Below are positions 28,277 through 37,712 of a stretch of 64,000 bases of DNA, piece after piece (position 1 is the stretch's first letter; each line of letters starts with the position of its first letter). Origin of the DNA: DATLNF01 sp963765815 (GTDB lineage Bacteria; Actinomycetota; Actinomycetes; BP-191); contig CAVXXT010000008.1 of assembly GCA_963765815.1 (NCBI GenBank), positions 124,001 through 188,000 on the forward strand. Reading direction: 5' to 3'. The translations under genes and the position numbers were made by a program. The notes below the pieces were generated by a model. It saw nothing but the letters and a program-made list of their open reading frames with translations. It was not told the DNA's origin and made no database searches.

Positions 28277-31200
28277 GGGCCGTGCGCTCGTCCCGACCGA
28301 GCGCGAGACCGCGCTGGGTCGCGTCGCCGACGACGTCGACTTCGCGATGCCGCCGGTTGTGGTCGACGAGGCGCCCGGTCGGTCGCAGCGATCTCCCTTC
28401 GTGCGACGGCTCGCGGCGTATGTCCGCAACCTCGACCCGCGACTCGTGGGCGCGCCGCTGTTCCCGATGTTCGCGATCTCGCTGGTGTCGACGCTGCAGC
28501 AGGTCGACCTGCAGGCGGTCGGCCTGTCGCTGCCGGAGATCCAGACCGACACCGGCATCAACCGCAGTGCGCTCATCTTCGCCACGACGATGTTCTCCTA
28601 CGGCAGCTACCTCGCTCTGCCCGCCATGGGCTGGACCGCCGACCGGCGGTCGCGCACGGTGATGATGCGAATCGGCGCGCTGCTCGCGGCCGTTGGCGAG
28701 ATGGTGTTCGCGTTCGGCGGATCGCTCGGCGCCTTCGTCCTCGGCCGGCTCGGCGTGGCGTCCGGCGACACCGTCTCGCGACCCGCGGGCTACACGCTGC
28801 TCGCCGACCAGTACCCGTTCCTCGCCCGGATCCGCGTCGTGTTCTTCCTGTTCGCCGTCGGCGGGGTCTGCCACATCGTCGTCATCGGCGCGGCGGGCTT
28901 CGCCATCGGCTCGATCGGCTGGCGGCCGATCTTCCTCGCGATCGGCGTCGCCTACGCGGTCGGCGCGCTGCTGCTGCTGCGGGTGCGCGAGGTGCCGCGC
29001 GGCTACTGGGAGCGCAAGGAGCTCGGCGCCAGCGAGGAGGTCGCCCGGACCGAGCAGGCGCCGGTCAGCTGGAAGGAGAGCTGGCGCGCAGCCGCGAGCA
29101 TCGGCCTGGTCCGCAGGCAGTGGATCGCGGCTCCGCTGTTCGCCGTCGTCAACTCGTTCGTCAACGTGTACTACGGCATCTACTTCGCCCAGCGCTTCGG
29201 CCTCACGCCCGGCGAGCGGACCGTCATCGCGATCATCAACGCCTGTGCGGTGCTGTTCGGGCTGCTCTTTGTCGGCCAGCCGCTCGCCCGCATGATCACG
29301 TCGCGCCCACGCGTCGTCGTCGCGATGCAGGCGTCGCAGGGCGTCCTGACGACGGCCGGCTGCGCGCTGCTGCTGTTCGAGCCGAGCCTCAACCTCTCGG
29401 TCGTCATCGTCGCGCTGCTGGCAATGGTCAACGGCACGATCTTCCCGCTGCAGATGGGCCTGCTGTCGCTCGTCGTGCCGCCGCGGCTGCGCGGCTTCGG
29501 GATGCCGACGCTGTTCTTCTGGTCGGTGCCCGGCTCGATCCTGTTCGCCATCATCGGCGGCCAGTCGACCAGCCACGGGTTCGGCCACCTGCTGCTGCTG
29601 ATGGCGCCGTTCGGCCTGGCGGCGAGCCTGGTGCTGCTCACCGCGATCCCGCTGGTCGAGCGCGACATCCGGGCCGGGCAGCTGGCCAGCCTCGCCGACG
29701 AGCACGCGCGGCAGGCCCGCTCGAGCGGCCGGAACAAGATGCTGATCTGCCGCGGCGTCGACGTGTCCTACAGCGGGGTCCAGGTCCTCTTCGGCGTCGA
29801 CCTCGATGTCGACGAGGGGGAGATCGTCGCGCTGCTCGGCACCAACGGCGCCGGGAAGTCGACGCTGCTGCGCGCGATCGCGGGCGTGCAGGAGGCGAGC
29901 GGCGGCGCGATCTTCCTCGACGGTCGCGACATCACCCACGTGCCGCCGCACGAGAACGCCGCGGCCGGCGTGGTCGTCGTACCGGGCGGTCATGCGGTCT
30001 GCACGTCGCTCACCGTCGAGGAGAACCTGCGGGCGGCGGCCTGGCTGCACCGCAAGGACGCCGAGTACGTCGCGAGCCGGCTCGAGCAGGCGCTGACGCT
30101 CTTCCCCGCGCTGCGGGCGCGGCTCGACTCGTCGACCGGCGACCTCAGCGGTGGAGAGCAGCAGATGGTCGCGATCGCGCAGTCGTATCTGATGGAGCCG
30201 CGGCTGCTGATGATCGACGAGCTGTCGCTCGGGCTCGCGCCGCAGGTGGTGGAGACGCTGCTGGAGTCGCTCCGCGCCATCAACGCGACCGGTACGACGA
30301 TCCTGCTGGTCGAGCAGTCGCTCAACGTCGCGCTGACCATCGCAAACCGCGCTGTGTTCATGGACAAGGGCGAGGTGCGCTTCGACGGCAGCACCGCGGA
30401 GCTGCTCGAGCGTCCGGACCTCGTCCGGGCGGTGTTCATGGGAAGCGGCACCGGCACCCGCGGGTCACGGCGCCGGCCGCCGCGCAACGACGACGCCGCG
30501 ACCGCGCTGCTCGAGGTCGAGGCGCTGACGGTGCGGTTCGGCGGCATCGACGCCCTCACCGACGTCTCCTTCGAGGTCCGGCCGCGAGAGGTGGTCGGGA
30601 TCATCGGCCCGAACGGCGCCGGCAAGACGACGCTCTTCGACGCGATCTCCGGGTTGACGCCGACGACGAGCGGGCGGGTGCTGATCAAGGGACGTGACGT
30701 CAGCGCGCTGGCACTCGACGCCCGGGCGGCGGCCGGCCTCGGGCGGTCGTTCCAGAACGCGCGGCTCTTCCCGTCGATGACCGTGCGGGAGAACATCGCG
30801 GTCGGGCTGCACCGGCACGTCGCTGCGCGCAACCCGCTGCTCGCCGCCGGCTGGGCGCCGATGATCCGCCGCGCGGAGCGCACGGCGCGGCTGCGGGTCG
30901 ACGACGTGATCGAGCTGCTCGGCCTCGAGGCGTACGCCGACAAGTTCGTCGGCGAGCTGTCGACCGGGACGCGGCGGGCCGTCGACGTGGCCGCGATCAT
31001 GATGGCCGGGCCGGAGCTGCTGCTGCTCGACGAGCCGTCGTCCGGCTTGGCGCAGGCCGAGACCGAGGCGCTCGGGCCGATGGTGCTGCGGCTGGTCCGG
31101 GAGACCGGCTGCGGCGTCGTGATGATCGAGCACGACCTGCCGCTCGTGACCAGCGTCGCCGACCGGATGATCGCGATGGAGCTCGGCCGGGTCATCGCCA

Positions 31201-31385
31201 CCGGCGCGCCGGACGCGGTGCTCGCCGACCCGCAGGTCCGCCGGGCGTACCTGTCTGCTTCCAAAGAGGTGCTGCTGCGGTCCGGCAGCGCGCTGGGCAC
31301 CGCCCTCGTCAGCGCCGGCCTCGGCGCCGGCCCTGATCCGCACGACGCTGATTCGCACGACGTGACCGCCACCGAGAGGAACTGA
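28269..31385 (+). CDS. Triple fusion: MFS transporter - LivF ATPase - LivG ATPase
   Basis: A single open frame of 1038 residues. Residues 55-470 form an MFS-type carrier of about 12 helices with the loop 2-3 signature GWTADRRSRTVMM. Residues 491-725 form a LivF-like ATPase with Walker A GTNGAGKST near 524, signature LSGGEQQ near 626 and Walker B LLMIDE. Residues 747-1000 form a LivG-like ATPase with Walker A GPNGAGKTT, Walker B LLLLDEP and an unusual signature LSTGT in place of LSGGQ. No stop or frameshift separates the parts. It starts at GTG overlapping the fused permease gene, so the two proteins probably form one transporter complex. Confidence 0.85.
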   Translation: MAEGRALVPTERETALGRVADDVDFAMPPVVVDEAPGRSQRSPFVRRLAAYVRNLDPRLVGAPLFPMFAISLVSTLQQVDLQAVGLSLPEIQTDTGINRSALIFATTMFSYGSYLALPAMGWTADRRSRTVMMRIGALLAAVGEMVFAFGGSLGAFVLGRLGVASGDTVSRPAGYTLLADQYPFLARIRVVFFLFAVGGVCHIVVIGAAGFAIGSIGWRPIFLAIGVAYAVGALLLLRVREVPRGYWERKELGASEEVARTEQAPVSWKESWRAAASIGLVRRQWIAAPLFAVVNSFVNVYYGIYFAQRFGLTPGERTVIAIINACAVLFGLLFVGQPLARMITSRPRVVVAMQASQGVLTTAGCALLLFEPSLNLSVVIVALLAMVNGTIFPLQMGLLSLVVPPRLRGFGMPTLFFWSVPGSILFAIIGGQSTSHGFGHLLLLMAPFGLAASLVLLTAIPLVERDIRAGQLASLADEHARQARSSGRNKMLICRGVDVSYSGVQVLFGVDLDVDEGEIVALLGTNGAGKSTLLRAIAGVQEASGGAIFLDGRDITHVPPHENAAAGVVVVPGGHAVCTSLTVEENLRAAAWLHRKDAEYVASRLEQALTLFPALRARLDSSTGDLSGGEQQMVAIAQSYLMEPRLLMIDELSLGLAPQVVETLLESLRAINATGTTILLVEQSLNVALTIANRAVFMDKGEVRFDGSTAELLERPDLVRAVFMGSGTGTRGSRRRPPRNDDAATALLEVEALTVRFGGIDALTDVSFEVRPREVVGIIGPNGAGKTTLFDAISGLTPTTSGRVLIKGRDVSALALDARAAAGLGRSFQNARLFPSMTVRENIAVGLHRHVAARNPLLAAGWAPMIRRAERTARLRVDDVIELLGLEAYADKFVGELSTGTRRAVDVAAIMMAGPELLLLDEPSSGLAQAETEALGPMVLRLVRETGCGVVMIEHDLPLVTSVADRMIAMELGRVIATGAPDAVLADPQVRRAYLSASKEVLLRSGSALGTALVSAGLGAGPDPHDADSHDVTATERN

Positions 31386-31386
31386 C

Positions 31387-32427
31387 ATGGCCAAGGCGAT
31401 CAAGGCGACCCGACCGCGCCGCCGTACGCCGAAGTCGCGCGAGGACTTCGCCACGACCTTCGAGGCGATGGTCGGCAACATCGGCCAGGTCATCAAGGGC
31501 AAGGACGACGAGATCCGGCTGACGCTGACCGCGATCCTCGCCAACGGCCATGTCCTGTTCGAGGACCTCCCGGGGACCGGCAAGACGATGCTCGCGCGGG
31601 CGATCGCGAAGACGATCGACGCCGAGCACAACCGGATCCAGTGCACGCCGGACCTGCTGCCGGCGGACATCACCGGGTCGCCCGTGCTGGACCGCAGGAC
31701 CGGCGACTTCGTCTTCCGGCGCGGCCCGATCTTCGCCAACATCTTCCTGTCCGATGAGATCAACCGCGCCTCGCCGAAGACCCAGGCCGCGATGCTCGAG
31801 GCGATGCAGGAGCGCAACGTCACGGTCGACGGCACGTCGTACCCGTTGCCCCGGCCGTTCTTCGTCCTCGCGACCCAGAACCCGGTCGAGCAGGCCGGCA
31901 CGTTCCCGCTGCCCGAGGCGCAGCTGGACCGGTTCCTCTTCAAGCTCTCGCTCGGCTACCCCGCCCGGCTGTCGGAGATGGACGTGCTGATCACCAACCG
32001 CACGTCGGAGCCGATCGACGACCTCACCCCGGTCATCGACCGTGACGGCGTCGTCGAGCTGATGCAGTGGGCCGACGAGGCGACGGTGAGCGAGGCGGTG
32101 ATGCTCTACATCATCGACCTGACCCACGCGACGAGGAGCGACCCCGCGCTGTCGGTCGGCGCCAGCCCGCGGGCGTCGCTCGCGCTGATGCGCGCGGCTC
32201 GCGTGCGGGCTGCGTCGCAAGGGCGCGACGACGTGCTGCCGGACGACGTGAAGTCCCTGGCGATGGCCGTGCTGGCGCACCGGGTGATCCTCACGCCGGA
32301 CTCGATGCTGCGTGAGGAGACCGTCGAGGGCGTGACCGAGCGGATCATCGCGAAGGTCAAGGTCCCGACCGGGCTGGGCGGCGCCGTCTCCTCGCCCGAC
32401 CAGGCGCTCGCGGCCGCGGTGTCCTGA
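31387..32427 (+). CDS. MoxR-family AAA+ ATPase
   Basis: A 346-residue cytoplasmic AAA+ chaperone-like ATPase. It has Walker A DLPGTGKTM, Walker B NIFLSDEINRA and the MoxR-type segment ATQNPVEQAGTFPLPEAQLDRF. MoxR proteins usually act with DUF58/VWA proteins to mature or load cofactors into partner complexes. The ATG begins one base after the stop of the transporter fusion gene, and a DUF58 gene follows 10 bases later. The coupling to a transporter suggests that the module serves that transporter or its lipoproteins. Confidence 0.92.
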   Translation: MAKAIKATRPRRRTPKSREDFATTFEAMVGNIGQVIKGKDDEIRLTLTAILANGHVLFEDLPGTGKTMLARAIAKTIDAEHNRIQCTPDLLPADITGSPVLDRRTGDFVFRRGPIFANIFLSDEINRASPKTQAAMLEAMQERNVTVDGTSYPLPRPFFVLATQNPVEQAGTFPLPEAQLDRFLFKLSLGYPARLSEMDVLITNRTSEPIDDLTPVIDRDGVVELMQWADEATVSEAVMLYIIDLTHATRSDPALSVGASPRASLALMRAARVRAASQGRDDVLPDDVKSLAMAVLAHRVILTPDSMLREETVEGVTERIIAKVKVPTGLGGAVSSPDQALAAAVS

Positions 32428-32437
32428 CCACCTCACG

Positions 32438-33739
32438 ATGGCGACCTCGACGGCACCGGCGAGCAGGGGAGCGCGCGCACTCGCGACGCGCGGCTCCGGG
32501 CTCGCGCGCGCCGTCGAGCGCCGCACCGGGCTGACGGCGACGGGTCAGTGCGTCGTCCTGCTCGCCGCGATGCTCTTCGTCCTCGCGCGGCTGGCCGGGA
32601 GCCAGTCGCTCTTCATGCTGACGTACGGCGCGCTCGTCGTCGTCGGGCTCGCGTACCTGCTGGCGCGGCGGAACCTGTCGGTGCAGAGCCGCCGGTCGCA
32701 GCTGCCCACGAGGGTGCGGCAGGGCCAGCCGGTGACCGTGCAGCTCGGGCTCGAGGCGATGCGCAAGGTGACGACGGTCGTCCTCGAGGAGGTGCTGGAC
32801 GCGTCACTCGGCGCGACGGTGCGGCTGCCGGTCGCGGTGCTGCCCGCGGGTGAGGAGGTCACCCACGACTACAGCTTCACGCCGCGGCTGCGCGGGGTCT
32901 ACACCGTCGGGCCGTTGATCGCGAGCTGGAGCGACCCGTTCGGGCTGACTCGCAAGACCGAGGTGCTGAGCCCGGCGACCGAGCTGATCGTGCATCCGCG
33001 CACCGAGTCGGCGCAGGACCGGGTGCTCAGCCGCGAGTGGGAGGACCCGCCGGTCCGCCCGCCGATCACGAAGCCGTGGCCGAGTGGCTACGAGTTCTAC
33101 GGGCTGCGCGACTACGTCAGCGGCGACGACCCGCGTCGCATCGTGTGGCGAGCCACGGCGCGGACACTCGACCTCGACACGGGCGAGGGCCGCTACCTCG
33201 TCCGCGAGAGCGAGCAGGGGATCACCGACCGGGTGTCGATCCTGCTCGACACGTCGCGCGCGGCGCACAGCCCGGGCGAGCCGAGCGAGACGTTCGAGAC
33301 CGCGGTCCGCGTCGCGGCGTCGCTCGCCACAAGGCACATCAAGGACGGATTCACCGTCTCGACGCACACCAACACCGACCAGCTGCTGCGGCCGATCCGC
33401 AGCCAGCGCGACGGCATCCGGCTGCTCGACGAGCTGGCCCGGCTGCAGCGCGGCCCGGAGCGGCTCGCGCACGGCGTCGAGCGGATCCTGCGCAACACCC
33501 GCCGGGACACGCACATCGCGGTGATCACGCCGCACCTCGACCAGGCCGCCACCGGCCGGCTCAAGCTGCTCATCGACCGGGGTGTCTCCGTGGTCCTGGT
33601 CATGGTCGTCTGGGACCAGACCGATCCGATCGCGCTGCACCGCGCCGGACAGCTCGGCTGCAACATCGTCGAGGTCGCGGCGTCGACGTCCCTCGAGGCC
33701 GTCTTCCGCACGGTCATCACCCGGGCGGGTCGCCGATGA
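32438..33739 (+). CDS. DUF58 domain protein
   Basis: A 433-residue protein with two N-terminal membrane helices (about 40-80), a strand-rich middle part and the DUF58 segment (GYEFYGLRDYVSGDDPRRIVWRATAR). A VWA-like region follows (VSILLDTSRAAHS). DUF58 proteins are the standard partners of MoxR ATPases. It overlaps the transglutaminase-like gene by ATGA. The gene order MoxR, DUF58, TgpA is widely conserved in actinobacteria. Confidence 0.9.
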   Translation: MATSTAPASRGARALATRGSGLARAVERRTGLTATGQCVVLLAAMLFVLARLAGSQSLFMLTYGALVVVGLAYLLARRNLSVQSRRSQLPTRVRQGQPVTVQLGLEAMRKVTTVVLEEVLDASLGATVRLPVAVLPAGEEVTHDYSFTPRLRGVYTVGPLIASWSDPFGLTRKTEVLSPATELIVHPRTESAQDRVLSREWEDPPVRPPITKPWPSGYEFYGLRDYVSGDDPRRIVWRATARTLDLDTGEGRYLVRESEQGITDRVSILLDTSRAAHSPGEPSETFETAVRVAASLATRHIKDGFTVSTHTNTDQLLRPIRSQRDGIRLLDELARLQRGPERLAHGVERILRNTRRDTHIAVITPHLDQAATGRLKLLIDRGVSVVLVMVVWDQTDPIALHRAGQLGCNIVEVAASTSLEAVFRTVITRAGRR

Positions 33740-36642
33740 CCACGACTGTCGATCGCGACATCGTCGACGTGCCGACGGAGCCGGATCTCGTCGGCGTGGA
33801 CCCCACGTCGTACGACGAAGGCCCCGACCGTCCGGCCGGCGTGCTGCTCAGCTGTTCCGCCGTCGCTCTCGCGACCGCCGCCGCCGCGTGGCTGCTCGCC
33901 GGCGTCTTCGCGGGCGCGCTGCCCAAGGTCGTCGCGATGCTCGCCGCGGTCGCCGGCCCGGCTCTCGTCGCGATCTCCTACCGAACCCGTCGACCGGCCG
34001 TCGTGCAGTACCTCGCACTGCCGATCGCTGCGGCCGCCGGTGCGGCGCTGGTCGTCCCCGCGACGACGGGCGGGTCGGCGAACCTGCCGAGCCTCGTCGC
34101 CGAGGCCGTCCGGTCCGGGGGGCTGAGCCAGCCGCCCGTGCCGTTCGAGCCGGGCTGGCGATTCCTCCTCGTCGTCCTGGTCACCCTGCTCGGCACCGGT
34201 GCCGCCGCGCTCGCCGCCGCACTCGACAAGCCGAGGCTCGGCATCGCCGTGCCGCTGCCGGTCGTCGTCGCCGCGTCGCTCGTGCAGCCACCGCGCAGTG
34301 CGGTCGCCGCGACGGTCGTCGCGCTCGTGCTGCTCGTCGCCGCGCTGGTGCTGTCGTCGGGTGCCCAGCTGATGCAGGACGGGTCGTCGTCGGGCTCGTT
34401 CGAGGCGCGCCGACTGCTGCGCGGTCTCGGCGGCCTCGTGCTCCTGGGAGTCACGCTCGGCGCGTTGAGCCAGGCCGGCTTCCTCTTCCCGGCGCAGCCG
34501 CAGGAGCGGGTGATCCCGCCGAAGCGACCGCAGACGCAGCCGCCGCTGTCCGACCGCGTGCTGTTCTCCGTCGACGTCTCGGAGTCGCCGACGACCGCGG
34601 ATCCGGGGCCGTGGCGCTTCGGCGTCATCGACGTCTACGACGAGGTCGCCTGGCTGCTGCCGCCGGTCGACCGGGCGCGGATGGTCGACGTCCCGCCGTC
34701 GGGCCGGCTCGGCGACGCCGTCCGGGGAAGGCCGCTCCGGCCGGACGACGGGCCACCGGCGATCCCTGCGGCGACCGGCACGACGCGGTCGATCACCTTC
34801 CGGGTCGGCGACCTGCCCGGTCGGGTCCTGCCCACCGTCGAGGGCCAGGTGGCGGTCGACGCCAGGGCCGACCTCGAGCTCGACCCGCGGACGCAGACCT
34901 TGCGGTCGAGGGCCGGCCGCGCGGTCCTCGGGACGGAGTACACGGTCACGGCCGCGCTGCCGCCGTCCGCCAAGGACCTCGCCGCCATCGCGGCCGGCGC
35001 GCCCGACGCGCTCGGGCCGTTCGTCGACGCGCCCGAGCCGCCGACCGACGTCGCGACGCTGATCGCGGCTGCTCCGACGTCGCCGTTCGAGCGGCTCCAG
35101 TTCGTCCGCAACGCGCTCTACGCGAAGGTCGTCGCCGCCGGCCGCGGCACGCCGGTCGACGTCCCGCCGGCGCGCGTCGCCGAGATGCTCAACGGCGCCG
35201 AGGCGACGCCGTACGAGATCACCGCGGCCGAGGCGCTGCTCGCGCGGTGGGCCGGCGTACCCGCCCGGATCGGCTTCGGCTTCTACGCCGGCACCCGCTC
35301 GGCCGACGGCACGTCGTACGACGTGCACCCGCGCGACGCCGCGACCTGGCTCGAGGCCTACTTCGACGGGCCCGGGTGGATCACCGTCGTCGGGCGGCCG
35401 CCGAGAGCGAAGGCGAGCACGGACCTCGACCAGAAGAACCAGGACCCGCAGCTGCGGGCGAGCGAGGACCTCGCCCTCGTGGTGCGTGTCCCGGTCGAGC
35501 TGGAGAGCCTGCGCCAGCTCTACGACGACGTCCGGTTCTACCTGCTCGTGTCGGTGCCGTGGCTGCTGCTTGCCGTCCTGGTCATCGTGTTCTACCCGGC
35601 GCTGGTGAAAGTCGCGCGTCGGTGGCGTCGTCGCAGGTGGGCGCGGGAGCAGGGGCTCGGCGCCCGACTGCTCGTGGCGTACGCCGAGCTGCGGGACCGG
35701 CTGCTGGACGTGCGCGCGCCGAACCCCGCGTCGACGCCCCTGGAGTTCGTCGCCGCGATCGAGCCCGACGACGAGCACTGGGAGCTCGCCTGGCTCACCA
35801 CGCGTGCGCTCTGGGGTGATCTCCGCCGCGACCTGCGCCTCGAGGACGTCGAGGCGGCCGAGGACATGGCCCGCTCGGTCGCCCAGCGCGTGCTGCGCGC
35901 GCAGCGGCCGCTGGTCCGCGCGCTCGGCCAGGCGTCGCGAGCGTCGTTGCGCGAGCCCTACACCGACGACGTGCCCAACCTGTGGCCGAGCGGGCCGCGG
36001 GTGGGAGTCCGGATCCGAAGGAGGACGCGCGCGATCCTGCGCCGACCGGCCCGGCGCGGGCTCCGACGTGGTGCGACCAGCACGGCCGGCGTCGTCGCGC
36101 TGGTCATCGTCGCGACGACCCTGCTGAGCGGGTGCGGCGGGAGCGGGAGCCGCGCCTCCGCGCCGGCCCTGCCGACTCCGCTGGTGCCCGAGGCCGTGGG
36201 TGAGTACCGGTTGCAGCGCGAGCCGTCGGCGGAGGCGAAGTTCGCCGAGGTCGGCGACGCGGCGCTGGTGACCGACGGCCACGTCTACACGGTCAGGCGC
36301 GGCGGTGAGGTGCTCGGCTCACTGCAGGCCGCGACCTTCAAGCCGTCGGTGCGTGGTGACATCAAGAAGATCCAGAAGGGCCTGCGCAAGAGCATCGGGA
36401 CGGGGGACTTCACGCTGCGGCGGATCGGGACCGAGCCGGTCTACGTGCTCGTGCAGAACGAGCTGCGGATCCTGCTGTGGTTCCCGCCGGGCGGCGGCTA
36501 CTACGAGATGCTCGACGCGCGTCAGGGCTTCGACGACGCGGAGCGCGTCTTCCTGGCGCTGCTCAACTTCCAGCGCGGACGGTCAGCCGATCTCGGCTCC
36601 GACTCCGCGGTCGTCGACGTACGCCGAGGAGGCGACGCATGA
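33736..36642 (+). CDS. TgpA-like membrane protein with degenerate transglutaminase domain and C-terminal lipoprotein-like domain
   Basis: A 968-residue protein. About six membrane helices (residues 35-250) precede an extracytoplasmic transglutaminase-like domain (about 440-560) and a further helix near 605-625. In the transglutaminase core the catalytic Cys is Pro492, the His is Ala536 and the Asp position is Val552, judged by the flanking GVPARIGFGF and WLEAYFDGPGW. The domain is therefore probably inactive. After a cytoplasmic part, residues 780-968 look like a separate lipoprotein: a hydrophobic stretch, then LLSGC (Cys800) and a small domain. An internal GTG at 36001 could give this part alone. 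It is coupled to the genes on both sides. Confidence 0.82.
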   Translation: MTTTVDRDIVDVPTEPDLVGVDPTSYDEGPDRPAGVLLSCSAVALATAAAAWLLAGVFAGALPKVVAMLAAVAGPALVAISYRTRRPAVVQYLALPIAAAAGAALVVPATTGGSANLPSLVAEAVRSGGLSQPPVPFEPGWRFLLVVLVTLLGTGAAALAAALDKPRLGIAVPLPVVVAASLVQPPRSAVAATVVALVLLVAALVLSSGAQLMQDGSSSGSFEARRLLRGLGGLVLLGVTLGALSQAGFLFPAQPQERVIPPKRPQTQPPLSDRVLFSVDVSESPTTADPGPWRFGVIDVYDEVAWLLPPVDRARMVDVPPSGRLGDAVRGRPLRPDDGPPAIPAATGTTRSITFRVGDLPGRVLPTVEGQVAVDARADLELDPRTQTLRSRAGRAVLGTEYTVTAALPPSAKDLAAIAAGAPDALGPFVDAPEPPTDVATLIAAAPTSPFERLQFVRNALYAKVVAAGRGTPVDVPPARVAEMLNGAEATPYEITAAEALLARWAGVPARIGFGFYAGTRSADGTSYDVHPRDAATWLEAYFDGPGWITVVGRPPRAKASTDLDQKNQDPQLRASEDLALVVRVPVELESLRQLYDDVRFYLLVSVPWLLLAVLVIVFYPALVKVARRWRRRRWAREQGLGARLLVAYAELRDRLLDVRAPNPASTPLEFVAAIEPDDEHWELAWLTTRALWGDLRRDLRLEDVEAAEDMARSVAQRVLRAQRPLVRALGQASRASLREPYTDDVPNLWPSGPRVGVRIRRRTRAILRRPARRGLRRGATSTAGVVALVIVATTLLSGCGGSGSRASAPALPTPLVPEAVGEYRLQREPSAEAKFAEVGDAALVTDGHVYTVRRGGEVLGSLQAATFKPSVRGDIKKIQKGLRKSIGTGDFTLRRIGTEPVYVLVQNELRILLWFPPGGGYYEMLDARQGFDDAERVFLALLNFQRGRSADLGSDSAVVDVRRGGDA

Positions 36643-37712
36643 GGCGCGTTGCGATCGCCCTGTCCCTCCTCGCCCTGGTCGGCTGCTCGCCGCCCCGATC
36701 GGTGTCGGTCGGCGTCAAGGACCTCTCGACCGACATCGAGTTCAGCCGCGCCGACCCGACGCCGCTGCCGACCGCGGCGCCGCCCTCGACCGGCGTCCCC
36801 GGTTTCCCGCTTGCCCCGGTGCCGCCACGGGTCGTGCAGCCCGGTGGGCCGACGGTCGTGCCGCTGCCGCCGGACATCCCGACGCCGCCGGAGATCGACT
36901 CGTGCCCCAAGGCGAGCCCGCTCGTCGCGGCGCGCAACCCCAACACCACCCGACCTGCTGCGCCGCCCGTCGCCGCGTCGTACCGCTTCCGGATGAGCGG
37001 CGCGTACGCGATCACCGGCCCGAACCCGGCGAGCGGTGCGTTCCCGGCCGAGTCCGTGCGGCAGGTGAGGGACGTGCGGGAGCTCGACACCGGCGGCGGC
37101 TACGAGTACTGGATCAGCGACGACCTCGGACTCGACGTGGGCTACACGGTCATCCCGGAGCAGCGCGCCGCCCCGCAGAACCCCGTGACCGCCCCGGAGC
37201 AGCCGACGCCGGTCGAGGCGGGCATCTACGTCCACGCGTTCAACTACCGCCGCGCCGACGGGACCACCTTCGAGCTGCGGCCGCAGCCGTTCCTCATGGT
37301 CGCCCGGCTGCCACTGGTCGCCGGGGACAAGTGGCAGTCGAAGGGGGTCGACCCGGCCAGCGGCGTCGCGATCGTCGTCAACGGCCAGACCGGCGTCGGC
37401 GAGAAGTTCACACCGAGCCGGGACCGCATCGACGCTTGCGGCACGGTCCTCGACGCGACCTGGGTCGAGTACACGATCGACACGACGCCGCTCACCGGCG
37501 CGACGGCGCAGGAGGAGCCGCCGTCGTCGATCCGCGGCAGCGGCGTCGACCTGCAGTTCGTCGGCACGAAGGTGTCGTTCGCCAACCAGTACGGCGGCCT
37601 CCCGCTGCACGAGGTCGTGCGGCTCGTGGGGACGGACGGCGGCAACCAGGTCGACATCACCCGCGAGGCGGTCATCCGCTCCGAGCCCGAGCTCGCGAGG
37701 GCGCCCTCGTGA
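36639..37712 (+). CDS. Lipoprotein, unknown
   Basis: A 357-residue exported lipoprotein. The short signal peptide ends in ALVGC. A proline-rich linker follows (about residues 35-95), then a strand-rich domain with two cysteines. GAGGAGG precedes the ATG, which overlaps the TgpA-like stop. No known family is recognised. Its place between the TgpA-like protein and a solute-binding protein suggests an extracytoplasmic accessory role for the same complex. Confidence 0.75.
   Translation: MRRVAIALSLLALVGCSPPRSVSVGVKDLSTDIEFSRADPTPLPTAAPPSTGVPGFPLAPVPPRVVQPGGPTVVPLPPDIPTPPEIDSCPKASPLVAARNPNTTRPAAPPVAASYRFRMSGAYAITGPNPASGAFPAESVRQVRDVRELDTGGGYEYWISDDLGLDVGYTVIPEQRAAPQNPVTAPEQPTPVEAGIYVHAFNYRRADGTTFELRPQPFLMVARLPLVAGDKWQSKGVDPASGVAIVVNGQTGVGEKFTPSRDRIDACGTVLDATWVEYTIDTTPLTGATAQEEPPSSIRGSGVDLQFVGTKVSFANQYGGLPLHEVVRLVGTDGGNQVDITREAVIRSEPELARAPS

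Noticed and set aside
26156..30050. Long minus-strand frames opposite the permease and the MFS-ABC fusion
   Set aside because: They have biased, low-complexity composition (HRDDE-type strings) and no recognisable motif, and they lie opposite well-supported transporter genes.
33193..36282. A 1029-codon minus-strand frame opposite DUF58 and the TgpA-like gene
   Set aside because: No start with a ribosome site, no domain, and it crosses several convincing plus-strand gene borders.
36305..37708. N-terminal extension of the solute-binding protein by 468 codons
   Set aside because: It would overlap two other genes. The GTG at 37709 overlaps the previous stop and is followed by a signal peptide with lipobox.
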